Shown: positions 7,596 through 17,942, counted from the first letter of the stretch. The stretch: DNA of 64,000 nt from JAFGBI01 sp964480725 (GCA_964480725.1 CAYZQO010000011.1:41172-105171), one strand, 5' to 3'. The notes: generated by a model from the sequence alone, not told the origin. A program made the numbers and translations.

Positions 7596-10500
7596 GGGGG
7601 GCCTCCCGGAGGATCGCCCTCGAGCACGCGGGAGAGGCCCGCCACGAGCTCGCGCGACGGCCGCGCCGCGTAGACCCCCGCGCCCGGACCTTGCCCCGGA
7701 TCCATGCCCCGGAGGAAAAGGTAGTACACGCCGCCGAAGTCGCGATCGTACTCGTACCCCGGACGGCAAGCGCCGAGGTGCCGGTGGAGGGCGACGGCGT
7801 AGAGGTAAGCCTGCAAGAAGTAATGGTGGTCAGCCATAGCGGCCGCGAGCCGCGCCGCAGCGTAGTCGGGGGAATGATCGCCGAGGTGGTTGGACTTGTG
7901 GTCCACGACGAAGAACCGGCCACCGTGCTCGAAGACGAGATCGACGAAGCCGCGGAGGTGCCCGACCAGCCCGGGGAAACCGAGCGCCGCCACGCGCTCC
8001 GGGTAGCCCGCGGGCAGGTCCGGGCCCCCGTGCGCTGCGATGGTGCGCGCCAACTCCGCGGCGACGAGCGCCCGCACCGGCTCTGCCCCGGGCGCGCGCG
8101 AGCGCACGGGGAGCGTGAACTCGACCTCCGAGCGCCAGGCGCCGGGCTCGAGGTCGCGCAGGCGCGGCCCCCCCTCGGACAGGGGGGTGTCGATCACGCC
8201 GCCGAGCGCCGCCGCGACGGGCTCACCCCACGCCACGCGGTCGAGGCCATGGCGCGCGAGCTCCGCCTCCACCACGGAGAGCGCCGCCACGGGGTCGTAC
8301 CCGGGGAAGTCCACGCGCTCGAGGATGGCGTGGAGGGCGATCCCAGGGGCGGCGCCCCGCGGGAAGGCGCGGAGCGGCACCGGCGTCGGCGCGATCGGTG
8401 GCGGCGCCGGCGCAACAGGGAGCGCCTCGGGCGCCAGGGCGGCCGCCGCCTCCACGGCGGCGAGCTCGTCGTGGTCCGCTCCCTCGTCCTCGGCCGCCAC
8501 GGGCGCACGCGCGACCAGGCCCGTGTAGCTCGCCACCCGGCGCACGAGCGCGAAGCGGCGCGTGGCCTCGCGGAGCGTCACCACCACCGGCATCGCTCGC
8601 GGGTCAACGAGCCCCAGTCCCGTCGCGGGGGCCCCCGAACGCGCGAGCATCGTCCCCGCGTCCTCGCCGGCGAGCTGCCGGAGTTCGTCGAGGAGCACCG
8701 CCGCGCTCGGCTTGCCACCACGCTCGCCGCGACCCCGAACGGCCGCGCGCCTCCCGTGCAGGAGGTAGCCGAGCGGGGTGGCGTCGAGCCCCTTCGATGG
8801 CCGCGTGAGCAGGGTCACCTGGTGGCGCGCCCGGGTGATGGCAACGTAGGCGAGCCGCAACCCCTCGGCGAGCGCCTCCTCGGCAGCCAGCCCCGCCGCG
8901 CGCTCCCGCTCGGGGCCCCCGAGGCAGAGGCGGGGCCGGTGCGCCGCCTCTGGATCGTGGAAGAGCACGGGCCGTGGCGCGCCGGCGGGCTCGCCGCGGC
9001 TCGTCGCCAGCGAGGCGCAGACGACGACCGGGTACTCGAGCCCCTTGCTCCGGTGCACGGTGACGACGCGCACCGCCTCCGCGTCGCTCTCCAGCCGCAA
9101 CTGCATCGCCTCCGCGGCCGCCTGGTCCCGCGCGCGCGGGTCGTGACGGGCGCGCTCGAACCATTGCCCGAGCGCCGACGGGCCGAGGTGGCGCGTGGTG
9201 GACGCCTCGTGCAGGAGCTCCCCCAGGTGCAGGACGTTGGTGACGCGCCGCTCGCCGCCGGGCTCGCCGAGCAGGCGCGGAACGACGTCGAGCTCCCCCA
9301 GGAGTGCGCGGAAGGCGTGGATGAACCCCCGCGTGTACCACCGCGCGTGCCACCGCTCGAAGCGCTCGATCCACCCCTCCCAGGCCGCATCGTCGACGGA
9401 GAGGCGCAGGAGCGCCGCGCCGTCCACGCCGACGATTCGCGTCGCGAGCGCGGCGCGCACGCGCCCGGCCCAGCCCGGCCCAGCGAGCGCTCCGAGGATC
9501 AGGGCCACCTCGAACGCCTCCTCCGTGTCGAGCACGCTCCGATCCCCGTAGAGGACGGAGGGGACGCCGAGCTCGGCGAGCGCGCGCTGCACCTCCTCCG
9601 CCTCGTCGTTGGTGCGGGTGAGCACGGCGACGTCGGCGGCCCCGAGCGGGGCGCCGTCGATGGTCGCGCCAGCGCGGAGCCAGCGCGCAACCTCCGCGGC
9701 GGCGGCGGCGGGCACGTCACGCGCCCCGGCCGCCGCCGCCGCCGCGTCGGCCCCGGGCCCGCGCGCCCCCATGACCACGAGCTCGATCGCGCCGTGCCCG
9801 TCACCTGGGGTCACCAGGCGCTCGGCGGCGCTCGCGCGCGGCGCCACTGGTCGGTAGTGGACGTCCTCGAGCAGGAACGGCGCGGGCCCACGCCCGAACA
9901 GTCGGTTCACCGCCGAAACCAGCCGCGGATCGGCGCGGTAGCTCACGTCGAGGGTGAGCGCCTCCCGCCCCACGTCGCGCGCTGCCCGGAGGTAGGTGAA
10001 CAGGTCCGCCCCCCGGAACGAGTAGATGGCCTGCTTGGGATCCCCGATAACGAGCAGCACCGCTGCCGGATCCGCGTAGATCCGGTCCAGGATCTCGTAC
10101 TGCACGGGATCCGTGTCTTGGAACTCGTCGATCAACGCCGCCGGGTAGCGCGCGCGGAGGGCGGCCGCGAGCTCTCCTCCCACCGGGGCACGGAGCGCGC
10201 CGAGCAGCCCGAGCAGCAGGTCGTCGTAGGTAACGACGCCCGCGCGTCGCTTCGCGTCCCCCAGCGCGCCACGAGCGTGAGCGACCAGGCGTTGCTCGAG
10301 GGCCAGCACCCAGGCCGCGAGCGCCGACTCCGCGCGCTCGTGGGCGTCGACGAGCTCCTCGAGGAGCTCGAAGCAAGCGTGCCGAGGCGGGTCGTGCCCC
10401 TGCTTGGTCCCCGCCGCGAGCGCCGCTGGCGTGAAACGCCGCGCCGCCTCCAGGAGCGCGGCCGGGGCCGGAGCCGCGACCGCGAGCAGCGCGTCGACCT

Positions 10501-11269
10501 TGGCCAACCAGGTCGAGATCCAGTCGGCGCGGTACACGTTGCGCTTGAGCCCCGGGTGATCGAGCAGCCGGCGAGTGACGGCGTCTCGCTCCGCGATCCA
10601 GGCCATCCTGGCGCGCCCCGCGACCGCGGCCAGCGCCCCGAGCGGCGCCGCCGTGTCGACAGCCGCCGCCGCAGCGGGGACGATCTCGAGATCCGGTCGG
10701 GCCACCGCCTCGAGAACGAGCCGAAGGAGCAATGGAAAGGGCGCCTGGCGGGCGAGCGCGCGCGCCTCGGAGACGCTCGCGGTCGCCATCTCCCGTTGCC
10801 AGAAGTCCGCGACGAGCGCGGCGGCGATGCCGTCGTCATCGGCCACGGCCTCAGCGGCCAAGGGCGCACCCAGCTCAAAGGCGTGCTCCGCGAGCACCCG
10901 CGAGCAGAAGCCGTGCAGCGTGAGGATCGGCGCCTCGTCGATCTCGCGGAGCGCACCGAGCAGGCAGGACCGGTCGCGCTCCCGATCGGCGCTGCGGGCA
11001 AGGAGGGCCCCGATCTCGACGTCGCCGCCGTCGACGCCGCCCCCGAACGCCTGCGCGGCGACCCGCAGCCGGCGCCGGATTCGCTCGCGGAGCTCCGCCG
11101 CCGCCGCCCGCGTGAAGGTGAGGACGAGGATCTCCCCGAGGCGCAGGCGCCGCTCGAGCAGCAGTCGCAGCACCAGGGTCGTGATGGCGTAGGTCTTGCC
11201 GGTCCCGGCGCTGGCCTCGACGAGGCTCCGACCCGCGAGCGGGACCTGGTCCCAGACGAGCGCGGTCAC
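7592..11269 (-). CDS. recB: RecBCD exodeoxyribonuclease V subunit beta, RecB
   Basis: A 1225-residue UvrD-like 3'-5' helicase fused to a nuclease domain. Walker A is near the N-terminus (EASAGTGKT, about residues 18-26). Helicase motifs include DEFQDTDPVQ, GDPKQAIYSFRGAD and VHRSKGLEYP. The C-terminal nuclease has VVDHKSN with Asp1123 and Lys1125, the catalytic D-x-K. Length is close to that of E. coli RecB (1180). The GTG start overlaps the recC stop (GTGA). Together with recC and recD it should form a complete RecBCD enzyme with an active nuclease. Confidence 0.96.
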   Translation of the reverse strand: MTALVWDQVPLAGRSLVEASAGTGKTYAITTLVLRLLLERRLRLGEILVLTFTRAAAAELRERIRRRLRVAAQAFGGGVDGGDVEIGALLARSADRERDRSCLLGALREIDEAPILTLHGFCSRVLAEHAFELGAPLAAEAVADDDGIAAALVADFWQREMATASVSEARALARQAPFPLLLRLVLEAVARPDLEIVPAAAAAVDTAAPLGALAAVAGRARMAWIAERDAVTRRLLDHPGLKRNVYRADWISTWLAKVDALLAVAAPAPAALLEAARRFTPAALAAGTKQGHDPPRHACFELLEELVDAHERAESALAAWVLALEQRLVAHARGALGDAKRRAGVVTYDDLLLGLLGALRAPVGGELAAALRARYPAALIDEFQDTDPVQYEILDRIYADPAAVLLVIGDPKQAIYSFRGADLFTYLRAARDVGREALTLDVSYRADPRLVSAVNRLFGRGPAPFLLEDVHYRPVAPRASAAERLVTPGDGHGAIELVVMGARGPGADAAAAAAGARDVPAAAAAEVARWLRAGATIDGAPLGAADVAVLTRTNDEAEEVQRALAELGVPSVLYGDRSVLDTEEAFEVALILGALAGPGWAGRVRAALATRIVGVDGAALLRLSVDDAAWEGWIERFERWHARWYTRGFIHAFRALLGELDVVPRLLGEPGGERRVTNVLHLGELLHEASTTRHLGPSALGQWFERARHDPRARDQAAAEAMQLRLESDAEAVRVVTVHRSKGLEYPVVVCASLATSRGEPAGAPRPVLFHDPEAAHRPRLCLGGPERERAAGLAAEEALAEGLRLAYVAITRARHQVTLLTRPSKGLDATPLGYLLHGRRAAVRGRGERGGKPSAAVLLDELRQLAGEDAGTMLARSGAPATGLGLVDPRAMPVVVTLREATRRFALVRRVASYTGLVARAPVAAEDEGADHDELAAVEAAAALAPEALPVAPAPPPIAPTPVPLRAFPRGAAPGIALHAILERVDFPGYDPVAALSVVEAELARHGLDRVAWGEPVAAALGGVIDTPLSEGGPRLRDLEPGAWRSEVEFTLPVRSRAPGAEPVRALVAAELARTIAAHGGPDLPAGYPERVAALGFPGLVGHLRGFVDLVFEHGGRFFVVDHKSNHLGDHSPDYAAARLAAAMADHHYFLQAYLYAVALHRHLGACRPGYEYDRDFGGVYYLFLRGMDPGQGPGAGVYAARPSRELVAGLSRVLEGDPPGGPP

Positions 11270-14200
11270 GGAGCGCCCTCCTCGGCGGGGTCGTCGTCGG
11301 CGCCGCCCTCGCGGACCGCCAGCAGCGGCGCGAAGACGCGGAGCGCGAGTTCCGGGAAGGCCGGCACTCCGGCCGTGGCCGCGCCCAGCTCGGGGGCCGG
11401 CGCCAGCGGGTCGGCGCCCGCGAAGAGCCGCCGCACGTACGGGTCCCGCGCCTCCCCGGGCGCGCCGCCCCGAAACCTGCCGGCGAAGACCTCGCGTGCC
11501 GCTGCGAGCGCACGCACCGCCGCATCTGGCGACCCCTTGGCGACGAGGCCGCGGTGGACCGCGGCGTACCGGCGCGCCGCGCGCGGGAAAAAAGGTACCG
11601 CGACCTGCGTCGCCAGCGTCACGAGCGCCGCCAGCGCGGCGAGCTCGGTGCGGGCCACCTCCGGGTCGACCTCACGGAAGGTGACGACCGTGGCGCCCTC
11701 CCCCTCGTGCGGGCGGGTGACGAGGACGGTGCGGGCGGGCAGCCCTGGCCCCGCCACCTGCGCCCGAGCCACCTGCAGCACGAGATGACGCACCCACGCG
11801 TCGAGCTCCGGTGACCCCCCGTCCCGCGCGTACCGAACCGGGACGTGCGCCCCCGGCCAGAGCTCGTCGAGGACGCCGACGAGGCGCGCCTCGCCGATCG
11901 CCAGCGCGATGGGCAGGGGCGCCAACCGCTCCCCCTGACGATAGCGCCGCGCCTCGCCGGCGATCGCCTCCACCTCGGGCAGCATCCCCTCGAACAAGCT
12001 CCGCCCGGCGGCGCCGTGCGGGAGCCGGCCGCGCGCGCGCTCGCGGTCCCAGGCGGTCTCGTCGCGGAGCGCCGCGGGGCACAGGAGCGACTGCGCCAGC
12101 AGCTCGGCACCGATCGCCCAACGCGCGCGCGCGTCAAGCTCGATCGGATCCCCGTCCTCCAGCACCGCGCCACGATCGTCGAGCGACACGCCGAGTCGAC
12201 CCCGGACCAGGGTTCGTGAGGGCGCCGCCAGCCCGTCGACGAGCGCGTCGATCGACAGCACCCCCAGCGCGGCAGGCGGCAGCGGTGCGGCCAACAGCCT
12301 CGCGGGCGCCCGCGCTGGCGCCGCGAGGGCACGGGCGCCCGCCGCCGCCACGGCGTCGAACGTCGCGGCACCGGTCGCGAAGCGCCGCGGGCTGAACCGC
12401 TGGATCGGGTGGGTGACGATCCGACGCGTGCCCACGCCACCGCGGCCGCCGGGCGCACGCGCCGCCGCTGCCGGGGCAGCCACCACGAAGGCCTCGTCCA
12501 GCAGGTCCACCAGCTCGGACACCACCACGGATGGCTGCCGGACCGAGTCGTCCTGCATGCTGCGACCGACGTAGGAGACGACGAGGCGCTCGCGCGCGGA
12601 GAGCAGCACCTCCAGGAACAGGTGCTCGTCCTCGCGCCGCACCGATCGATCACCCGGACGCGGCGCCGCCAGTGTGCGGTCGAAGCTCGCCAGCGGGCGG
12701 GACCGCGGAAAATCCCGGTCATTCATCCCAAGCAGGCACACGAGGCGGAACGGCACGCTGCGCATGGGCAGGAGCGCCGAGAAGGTCACGCCGCCAGCAA
12801 GGAAGCCCGCGGCAGTCCCCGCCTCGGGGAGCCGCTCGGCGACGAGCTCCCGGAACGGCTCGAGCGGAATCGGGACGGTGAAGCCCGCGACGGCCGCAGC
12901 CTCACCGAGGGCCGTCGCGACGTCGCGCAGGAGCCCGAGCTCCCCCTCCGCGGCGGGCCCCACCGCCAGCCACGCGGGGAGCAGCTCGAGCAGCGCCGCG
13001 GCGTGCTCGGACACCGATCGCGGCGCCCGCAGCCGCTCCCGCCAATGGAAGAGGGTCGTCAGCAGCTCCGCCAGGCGCGCGAGCAGCTCCGCGTCCTCCA
13101 CCGCGACGGGCGCGACGCCAGCGAAGGGCCCGTCCGCAGCGGGCATCGCGTGACCGAGCAGGAGCCGGTGCAGGCCGCGCCGCCAGGTGTTGGCGTCGGT
13201 CGCCAGCGCGCCGCCGTTGGCGCGGTCTGCAGCGTCGACCCCCCAGCGGACACCGGCCTCCCCCAGCCAGTCGAGCAGCCGCGGAACCGAGCCGGCGTCG
13301 ATCCCGAAACGGGCACGGACCGGCTCCGCGTCGAGCAGCTCGGCCACCTCACCCAGGGTGACGCGGCCAGCGAGGACCGAGAGCACCGCGAGCGCCGCCT
13401 GCACCACCGGCGAGCGATCCGCGGGCGCTCGGTCCGCAATCCGATAGGGGATGCGCGCGGCGCCGCCCTCGTCGCCGCCGAAGACCGCGTCGATCAGGGG
13501 CGCGTAGACGGCGATGCTCGGGGCCATGACGATGACCTCGTGCGGCGCGAGCGTGGCGTCGTCCTCGAACGCCTCGCGCAAGAGCTCGTGGAGCACCTCG
13601 ACCTCACGGAGCGGTCCGTGGCAGGAGTGAAGCTCGATGGAGCGGTCGGCGTCCAGGACGGGCAGCGGGGGGGCTCGCGTGGGATCCTCGCCCCCTGCCG
13701 AGCCGCAACGCCGCCGGTGCAGGACGTCGTGCTGGACGGCGTGCAGGAGCGAGTCGTTGCCCGGATCGACGAACGGCTCGCCTGCCAGCTCGGCGCCAGG
13801 AGCCACTGCCTCGAGCACTCGCTCGAGGTCGTGGTGGAGTTGGCCGAGCGCCGACAGCAGGGGGTGGTCCGCGTCGGCCCGGGGCAGCGTTGGGGCGGGC
13901 GCGACCCCGCGGTCGAGCGCCGGCGAAGCGGCGCCGGCCGCAGCGCGTTCACGCGAGGGACAGAGCAGGAACAGGTGCACGTCGACGCGCTCCCCCAGCA
14001 GCGCGAACAGCTCGAGGTACGCTGGTGGCAGCGACGCCACGCCGAACAACGACACGCGCCGCGGGACCCCCGCCGGCAGCGCCCCGGGGCCCGTGAGCCG
14101 GTCTCGCAGGAGTGCTCGACGAGCCGCGAAGTGCGGGGCGGCGGCGATCGCTCCTCCCCCCTCCGCCCGCAGCCGCGCCATCACCGCGCGCCACAGGTGG

Positions 14201-14667
14201 GCCTGCCAGTCCTCGTCCGCACCATTCTCCCAGGCAAGAACGAGCTCGGGGCGGTAGACGGCGTACTGGTCGAACAGGTCGGCGATCCGCGCCGCGAGCG
14301 CCAACAGATCACGCCCCGTCCCGTCGTGGCGGAGGTAGGCGAGGACGGGCGCGAGCTCGGGCCGATCGGCGGCAGCGGCGAGCTCCGTGGCCACCCGCCA
14401 GGTGAGCTGCTCGCGGGAGAGGACCGGCGACCCAACCGCCCCGAGCAAGCGGCTCGCCAACTCATCGAAGAAGGCACGAGGGAAGGGGAACCGCGCGCCA
14501 AACCACACGCCGAGCTCGCTGGCGAGGGTGAGCGATAGCCACCGCTCCATGCCGCGGCTCTGGACGACGATGACCTCGGGCTCGAGCGGCGACCGCTCCC
14601 CTGCCCGGACCAACCCCGCCAGCGCGCGAGCCAGCACCTCGGCGCGGTTGCTCCGGTGGATCCACAC
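11266..14667 (-). CDS. recC: RecBCD exodeoxyribonuclease V subunit gamma, RecC
   Basis: A 1133-residue protein with the RecC layout: the N-terminal helicase-like part contains VVQSRGMERWL and the FPFPRAFFDEL region, and a degenerate nuclease-like fold lies at the C-terminus. In the family this subunit scans for Chi and splits the strands. It is the promoter-proximal gene of the operon. The start is a GTG (VWIHRSN) with an unremarkable upstream region; no other in-frame start fits better. A sigma factor gene is divergent, 189 bases away. Confidence 0.93.
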   Translation of the reverse strand: MWIHRSNRAEVLARALAGLVRAGERSPLEPEVIVVQSRGMERWLSLTLASELGVWFGARFPFPRAFFDELASRLLGAVGSPVLSREQLTWRVATELAAAADRPELAPVLAYLRHDGTGRDLLALAARIADLFDQYAVYRPELVLAWENGADEDWQAHLWRAVMARLRAEGGGAIAAAPHFAARRALLRDRLTGPGALPAGVPRRVSLFGVASLPPAYLELFALLGERVDVHLFLLCPSRERAAAGAASPALDRGVAPAPTLPRADADHPLLSALGQLHHDLERVLEAVAPGAELAGEPFVDPGNDSLLHAVQHDVLHRRRCGSAGGEDPTRAPPLPVLDADRSIELHSCHGPLREVEVLHELLREAFEDDATLAPHEVIVMAPSIAVYAPLIDAVFGGDEGGAARIPYRIADRAPADRSPVVQAALAVLSVLAGRVTLGEVAELLDAEPVRARFGIDAGSVPRLLDWLGEAGVRWGVDAADRANGGALATDANTWRRGLHRLLLGHAMPAADGPFAGVAPVAVEDAELLARLAELLTTLFHWRERLRAPRSVSEHAAALLELLPAWLAVGPAAEGELGLLRDVATALGEAAAVAGFTVPIPLEPFRELVAERLPEAGTAAGFLAGGVTFSALLPMRSVPFRLVCLLGMNDRDFPRSRPLASFDRTLAAPRPGDRSVRREDEHLFLEVLLSARERLVVSYVGRSMQDDSVRQPSVVVSELVDLLDEAFVVAAPAAAARAPGGRGGVGTRRIVTHPIQRFSPRRFATGAATFDAVAAAGARALAAPARAPARLLAAPLPPAALGVLSIDALVDGLAAPSRTLVRGRLGVSLDDRGAVLEDGDPIELDARARWAIGAELLAQSLLCPAALRDETAWDRERARGRLPHGAAGRSLFEGMLPEVEAIAGEARRYRQGERLAPLPIALAIGEARLVGVLDELWPGAHVPVRYARDGGSPELDAWVRHLVLQVARAQVAGPGLPARTVLVTRPHEGEGATVVTFREVDPEVARTELAALAALVTLATQVAVPFFPRAARRYAAVHRGLVAKGSPDAAVRALAAAREVFAGRFRGGAPGEARDPYVRRLFAGADPLAPAPELGAATAGVPAFPELALRVFAPLLAVREGGADDDPAEEGAP

Positions 14668-14856
14668 GAGAAGCGCCCCTCATACCCAGGACGACCCCCG
14701 GCAGCAAATCGAGCGGTTGCGGGGCGGACCAAGCCCCCCACGGCGGGGCGCGGCCATCGCTCGCGGAGCGCCACGCGGCCCGCTCGACCCGCCGTTGCAC
14801 GGAGCTCTCGGCCCCGTCACGATCCCGCCCCCCCCTCTCTCGAGCCGCCTCTCCCG

Positions 14857-16089
14857 ATGCCTCCCCGCGTGAAGGACGCCGACGCGCTCGGCGTCTACCT
14901 CGACGAGCTCTCACGCGTCCGCCCGCTCTCGCGCGAGGAGGAGGTCGCCCTCGCCCGGGTGATGAGCGACGCCCAAGCGCAGGTCCGGGAGCTGGTGCTC
15001 TCCCATCCTCGCAGCCTGCGGCGGCTCGCCGCGCAGCTCGAGCGCGGCGAGGGCGGGGAGCTCGGCGCGGCCGATCTCGCGACCGAGCCGTTCGCGACCG
15101 AGCCGCCTGCCAACGAGCTCCGCCAGCGCCTCGTGGGCGCCGGCCGCCGCCTGTCCACGCTGCTCGCAACCCCCGACGCGGTCGGGCTGGGTGCGGGCGC
15201 CCGCGCGGAGGCCACCGCCCTCGCCCACGACTTGCCGCTGGCTCGAGAGGTGCTGCTCGAGCTGTTCGAGCGCGCCTGGAACCAGGCCTCCGAGGGCGGC
15301 GACGGCGGAGGAGTCGCCAACGACGACCGCTGGCGGGAGGCGCACCAGGCCCTGCGGGCGGCGGAGCGCGTCAAGCGGACGCTCGTCGAGCACAACCTCC
15401 GCTTGGTGGTGAAGCTCGCGCGGCGCCACGCGGGCCGCGGGCTCCCGCTCGACGATCTGATCCAGGAAGGGAACCTCGGGCTGCTCCGCGCCATCGACGG
15501 CTTCGATCCCGGCCTCGGCTTCCGCCTCGGCACCTACGCGGCCTGGTGGATCAGGAAGGCCATGCAGCACGCCCTCGCCGAGCAGACCCGGACCATCCGG
15601 GTGCCCCGGCACCTGACCGAGTCGGCCTGGGCGGTGAACCGCTACGCCCGCAGGTTCCGCCACGCGGCCGGACGCACGCCGACCGCGGACGAGATCGCCA
15701 GCGGCCTGGGGGTGCCCCTCGCGCGAGTCAACGCTGCGATCGAGCTCGGCCCGGATGCGATCAGCCTCGAGTCCCCCCTGGGCACCGACGACTCGCTGGA
15801 ACTCCGCGACGTGATCGCCGACCGCAGCGCCCCGAGCCCGGACGATTTGCTCCTGGTGAAGGACTTCGCCGCCCAGACGCGCGAGGCGCTCGACGCGCTC
15901 ACAGCCGAGGAGCGGGAGGTGATCGCGCTGCGCTTCGGCCTCGACTCGACCGAGTCGCACACGGTCGACGAGGTCGCGGCGCGGTGCCGCCTGGGGACCG
16001 AACGGGTGCGTCAGGTGGAGGCCCGCGCGCTCCGCAAACTCCGCCACGCCAAGCGCGCCCGGCCACTGCGCGCCTTCATGCGGGACTGA
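14857..16089 (+). CDS. Sigma-70 family RNA polymerase sigma factor (group 2-like)
   Basis: A 410-residue primary-like sigma factor without region 1.1. Region 1.2 is at the N-terminus (YLDELSRVRPLSREEEV). Region 2 (about residues 175-245) contains LVVKLARRHAGRG, DLIQEGNLGLLRA and the FRLGTYAAWWIRKAM -10-reading helix. Region 3 and region 4 (LTAEEREVIALRFGL, TERVRQVEARALRKLR) follow. A Glu/Ala/Thr-rich insert separates regions 1.2 and 2. The ATG at 14857 sits just before region 1.2; the frame stays open upstream but reads as low-complexity Pro/Arg. It is likely an alternative, RpoS- or RpoD-like factor; which regulon it serves cannot be seen. Confidence 0.93.
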   Translation: MPPRVKDADALGVYLDELSRVRPLSREEEVALARVMSDAQAQVRELVLSHPRSLRRLAAQLERGEGGELGAADLATEPFATEPPANELRQRLVGAGRRLSTLLATPDAVGLGAGARAEATALAHDLPLAREVLLELFERAWNQASEGGDGGGVANDDRWREAHQALRAAERVKRTLVEHNLRLVVKLARRHAGRGLPLDDLIQEGNLGLLRAIDGFDPGLGFRLGTYAAWWIRKAMQHALAEQTRTIRVPRHLTESAWAVNRYARRFRHAAGRTPTADEIASGLGVPLARVNAAIELGPDAISLESPLGTDDSLELRDVIADRSAPSPDDLLLVKDFAAQTREALDALTAEEREVIALRFGLDSTESHTVDEVAARCRLGTERVRQVEARALRKLRHAKRARPLRAFMRD

Positions 16090-16145
16090 TCGCCTCACCG
16101 CGCGACCCGCCGACACCGCGCGCCGGGGGGGGCGGCACCGTGGGG

Positions 16146-17576
16146 TCAGAACCCGGGATCGGACGCGGGACCCGTGGGGGTCGTCGACATGGGTCGGAGG
16201 GGCGAGGTGCGGGGGTCCGGCGCCGTCGAGGCCATCGCGGTGGCCACGGCGACGGGAGCGACGCGCGCGACCGGGCGCACGGGACCCGCGACGGCTGGCG
16301 TCACCCGACGCACCGCCGGCGCCGGCGAGATCCGCGCCAGTGGCGCCGGGGCGCTCGCCGAGCTCGCTGGCTCCGCTGGCCTCGGCACGCTCCACGTCGG
16401 CGCCCGGGCGACGTGCGTGGCGTAGGGGCGCTCGCGGATCGCCGCGGTCAGCGACTCGATCTCGGTCATGGCCCCGCGACAGGCCGCGCAGTCGTCGCTG
16501 GGATCCTCGCCGCACGGGTCGGTACTCCCCAGCCGGAGCACCGCCGGCAGCGAGCGGCCATCCGCGTGGAGCATGGCGTCGTGCAGCGTGAGGGCGACGG
16601 CGCGACAGTCGCTGGCTCCCTCGATGGCGATGGCGATCTCCAACGCCCGGGACGCCCGGACGGCGATGTCCTTGGCGCGAAGCAGCTCGGCAGCGAGGAC
16701 GCGCAGCTCCTCGCCGCGCGCGGCGTCCTGGCTGATTTCGTGGAGCAGGTCGGGTCCGGTGACTCCGGGCAGGCGGACGACGGCGGCGAGCGCGTCAGCC
16801 ACCAGCCGCGGATCTGCCAGGGCGCGATCGATGCGGGAGAGGACCTGGGGGTCCATCCCCTCGTCGGGACCGTCGGGGTCGGCCTGCCCGATGAGCGCGA
16901 GCGCCTGCCGCTCGCGCTCGACGCGCCCGACGTGGGGAGCGAGCACCACCTCGGCGGTGCGCTCCCCGGACGGGATGGCCTCCACCGCCCTGATGGCGTC
17001 GGGATCACCGAGCGCGGCGCGAGCAGCGGTTCCGAGCTCGAACGGCGCCGCCGACGCGGCGGCCGAAGCGGGGGCAGCGGGGGTCGCGACCGGCCGAGCG
17101 CGGGGTGACGCGGTGGAGCGACCCAGCCAGAACCCGACGGCGAGCACCCCGACGAGGAGCGCGACGAGCGGAACCACCGCGGGCACGACCCAGCCGAGCA
17201 ACCGCATGCGGAGGCGAACGAGCTTCCGGAGCGACAGGGCGCGCTCCCACGCGTGGCGCGCGGCCGACTCCTGACGCAGGCGGGCGAAGCCGGTGAGCGA
17301 CAGCCACAGGCTGCTGCCGCTGGTGACCCCGGTTTCCACCGCGTCGAAGAGTTCATCGCTCGGGATCCGCGGTGACGACTCCATAGCGGTGAACGAGGGC
17401 TGGTCGACCCGAGTGGTGTCCCCGTGCACTGAGTAGGCGGCCGGAGCACGCCGCGGTGGTGGCCCGATCTGCGTGTCGGGACCGTCAGGGTCCCGCGGGT
17501 CGCGCGGCGGAGCCCGCGGCGGTGGCGCGGCGTCGAGCCGCGCCCGATACCTCCGAGGATCGCGCGGCTCGACCAT
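16146..17576 (-). CDS. Single-span membrane protein sharing the C-terminal domain of the tandem kinase
   Basis: A 476-residue protein with a Pro/Arg-rich cytoplasmic N-terminus, one transmembrane helix (about 129-155, GWVVPAVVPLVALLVG) and an Ala-rich spacer. A helical domain (about 190-385) contains DCAAC, and a low-complexity Ala/Pro tail ends the protein. The helical part aligns by eye with residues 780-990 of the two-kinase protein at 37153-40155: phrases of the type PDLLHE.., ASRALEIAIAIEG and the DCxAC motif correspond. No kinase motifs are present. A reasonable guess is a receptor-like partner or derivative of such kinases. The start is uncertain: ATG at 17576 has GGAGG touching it, and ATG at 17384 (MESSPRIPS) is an alternative. 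Confidence 0.6.
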   Translation of the reverse strand: MVEPRDPRRYRARLDAAPPPRAPPRDPRDPDGPDTQIGPPPRRAPAAYSVHGDTTRVDQPSFTAMESSPRIPSDELFDAVETGVTSGSSLWLSLTGFARLRQESAARHAWERALSLRKLVRLRMRLLGWVVPAVVPLVALLVGVLAVGFWLGRSTASPRARPVATPAAPASAAASAAPFELGTAARAALGDPDAIRAVEAIPSGERTAEVVLAPHVGRVERERQALALIGQADPDGPDEGMDPQVLSRIDRALADPRLVADALAAVVRLPGVTGPDLLHEISQDAARGEELRVLAAELLRAKDIAVRASRALEIAIAIEGASDCRAVALTLHDAMLHADGRSLPAVLRLGSTDPCGEDPSDDCAACRGAMTEIESLTAAIRERPYATHVARAPTWSVPRPAEPASSASAPAPLARISPAPAVRRVTPAVAGPVRPVARVAPVAVATAMASTAPDPRTSPLRPMSTTPTGPASDPGF

Positions 17577-17942
17577 CCTCCGAGCGTATCATCCCGCCAC
17601 CTTCCGTGCGCCGGGCGCCACGGGTCGCGAGCGCGGGCCCCGAGGTGACACTCACCGTTCCTTCGGATCCCTCGCCGGGTGGGTCGGGCTGCCACCGGCG
17701 GGTTCCGCTGACCCCGGACCGAGAGACCGACTCACCCGTTGGAACCCGTCCCGCCCGCACCATCCCCAGGTCCCGGCGACGGCTGGGGCCGCCCCGACGG
17801 GCCGCCTTGCGGACGACGGTCGTCCACGATTTCGGCTCCATCGGGCGGCTTGCCCGGAGCAAGGGGCCGGATGACGCCGACGACAGCGCCCTGGAACAGC
17901 GTAAATCCATGGCCCTCCCCGGGGCCGGGCTGCCACCTGGGG

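Noticed and set aside
7691..11788. A 1365-codon open frame on the plus strand across recB
   Set aside because: It is exactly antisense to recB, is rich in Arg, Glu, Gly and His with no domain, and has no start signal. Frames like this arise in GC-rich genes from lack of AT-rich stops.
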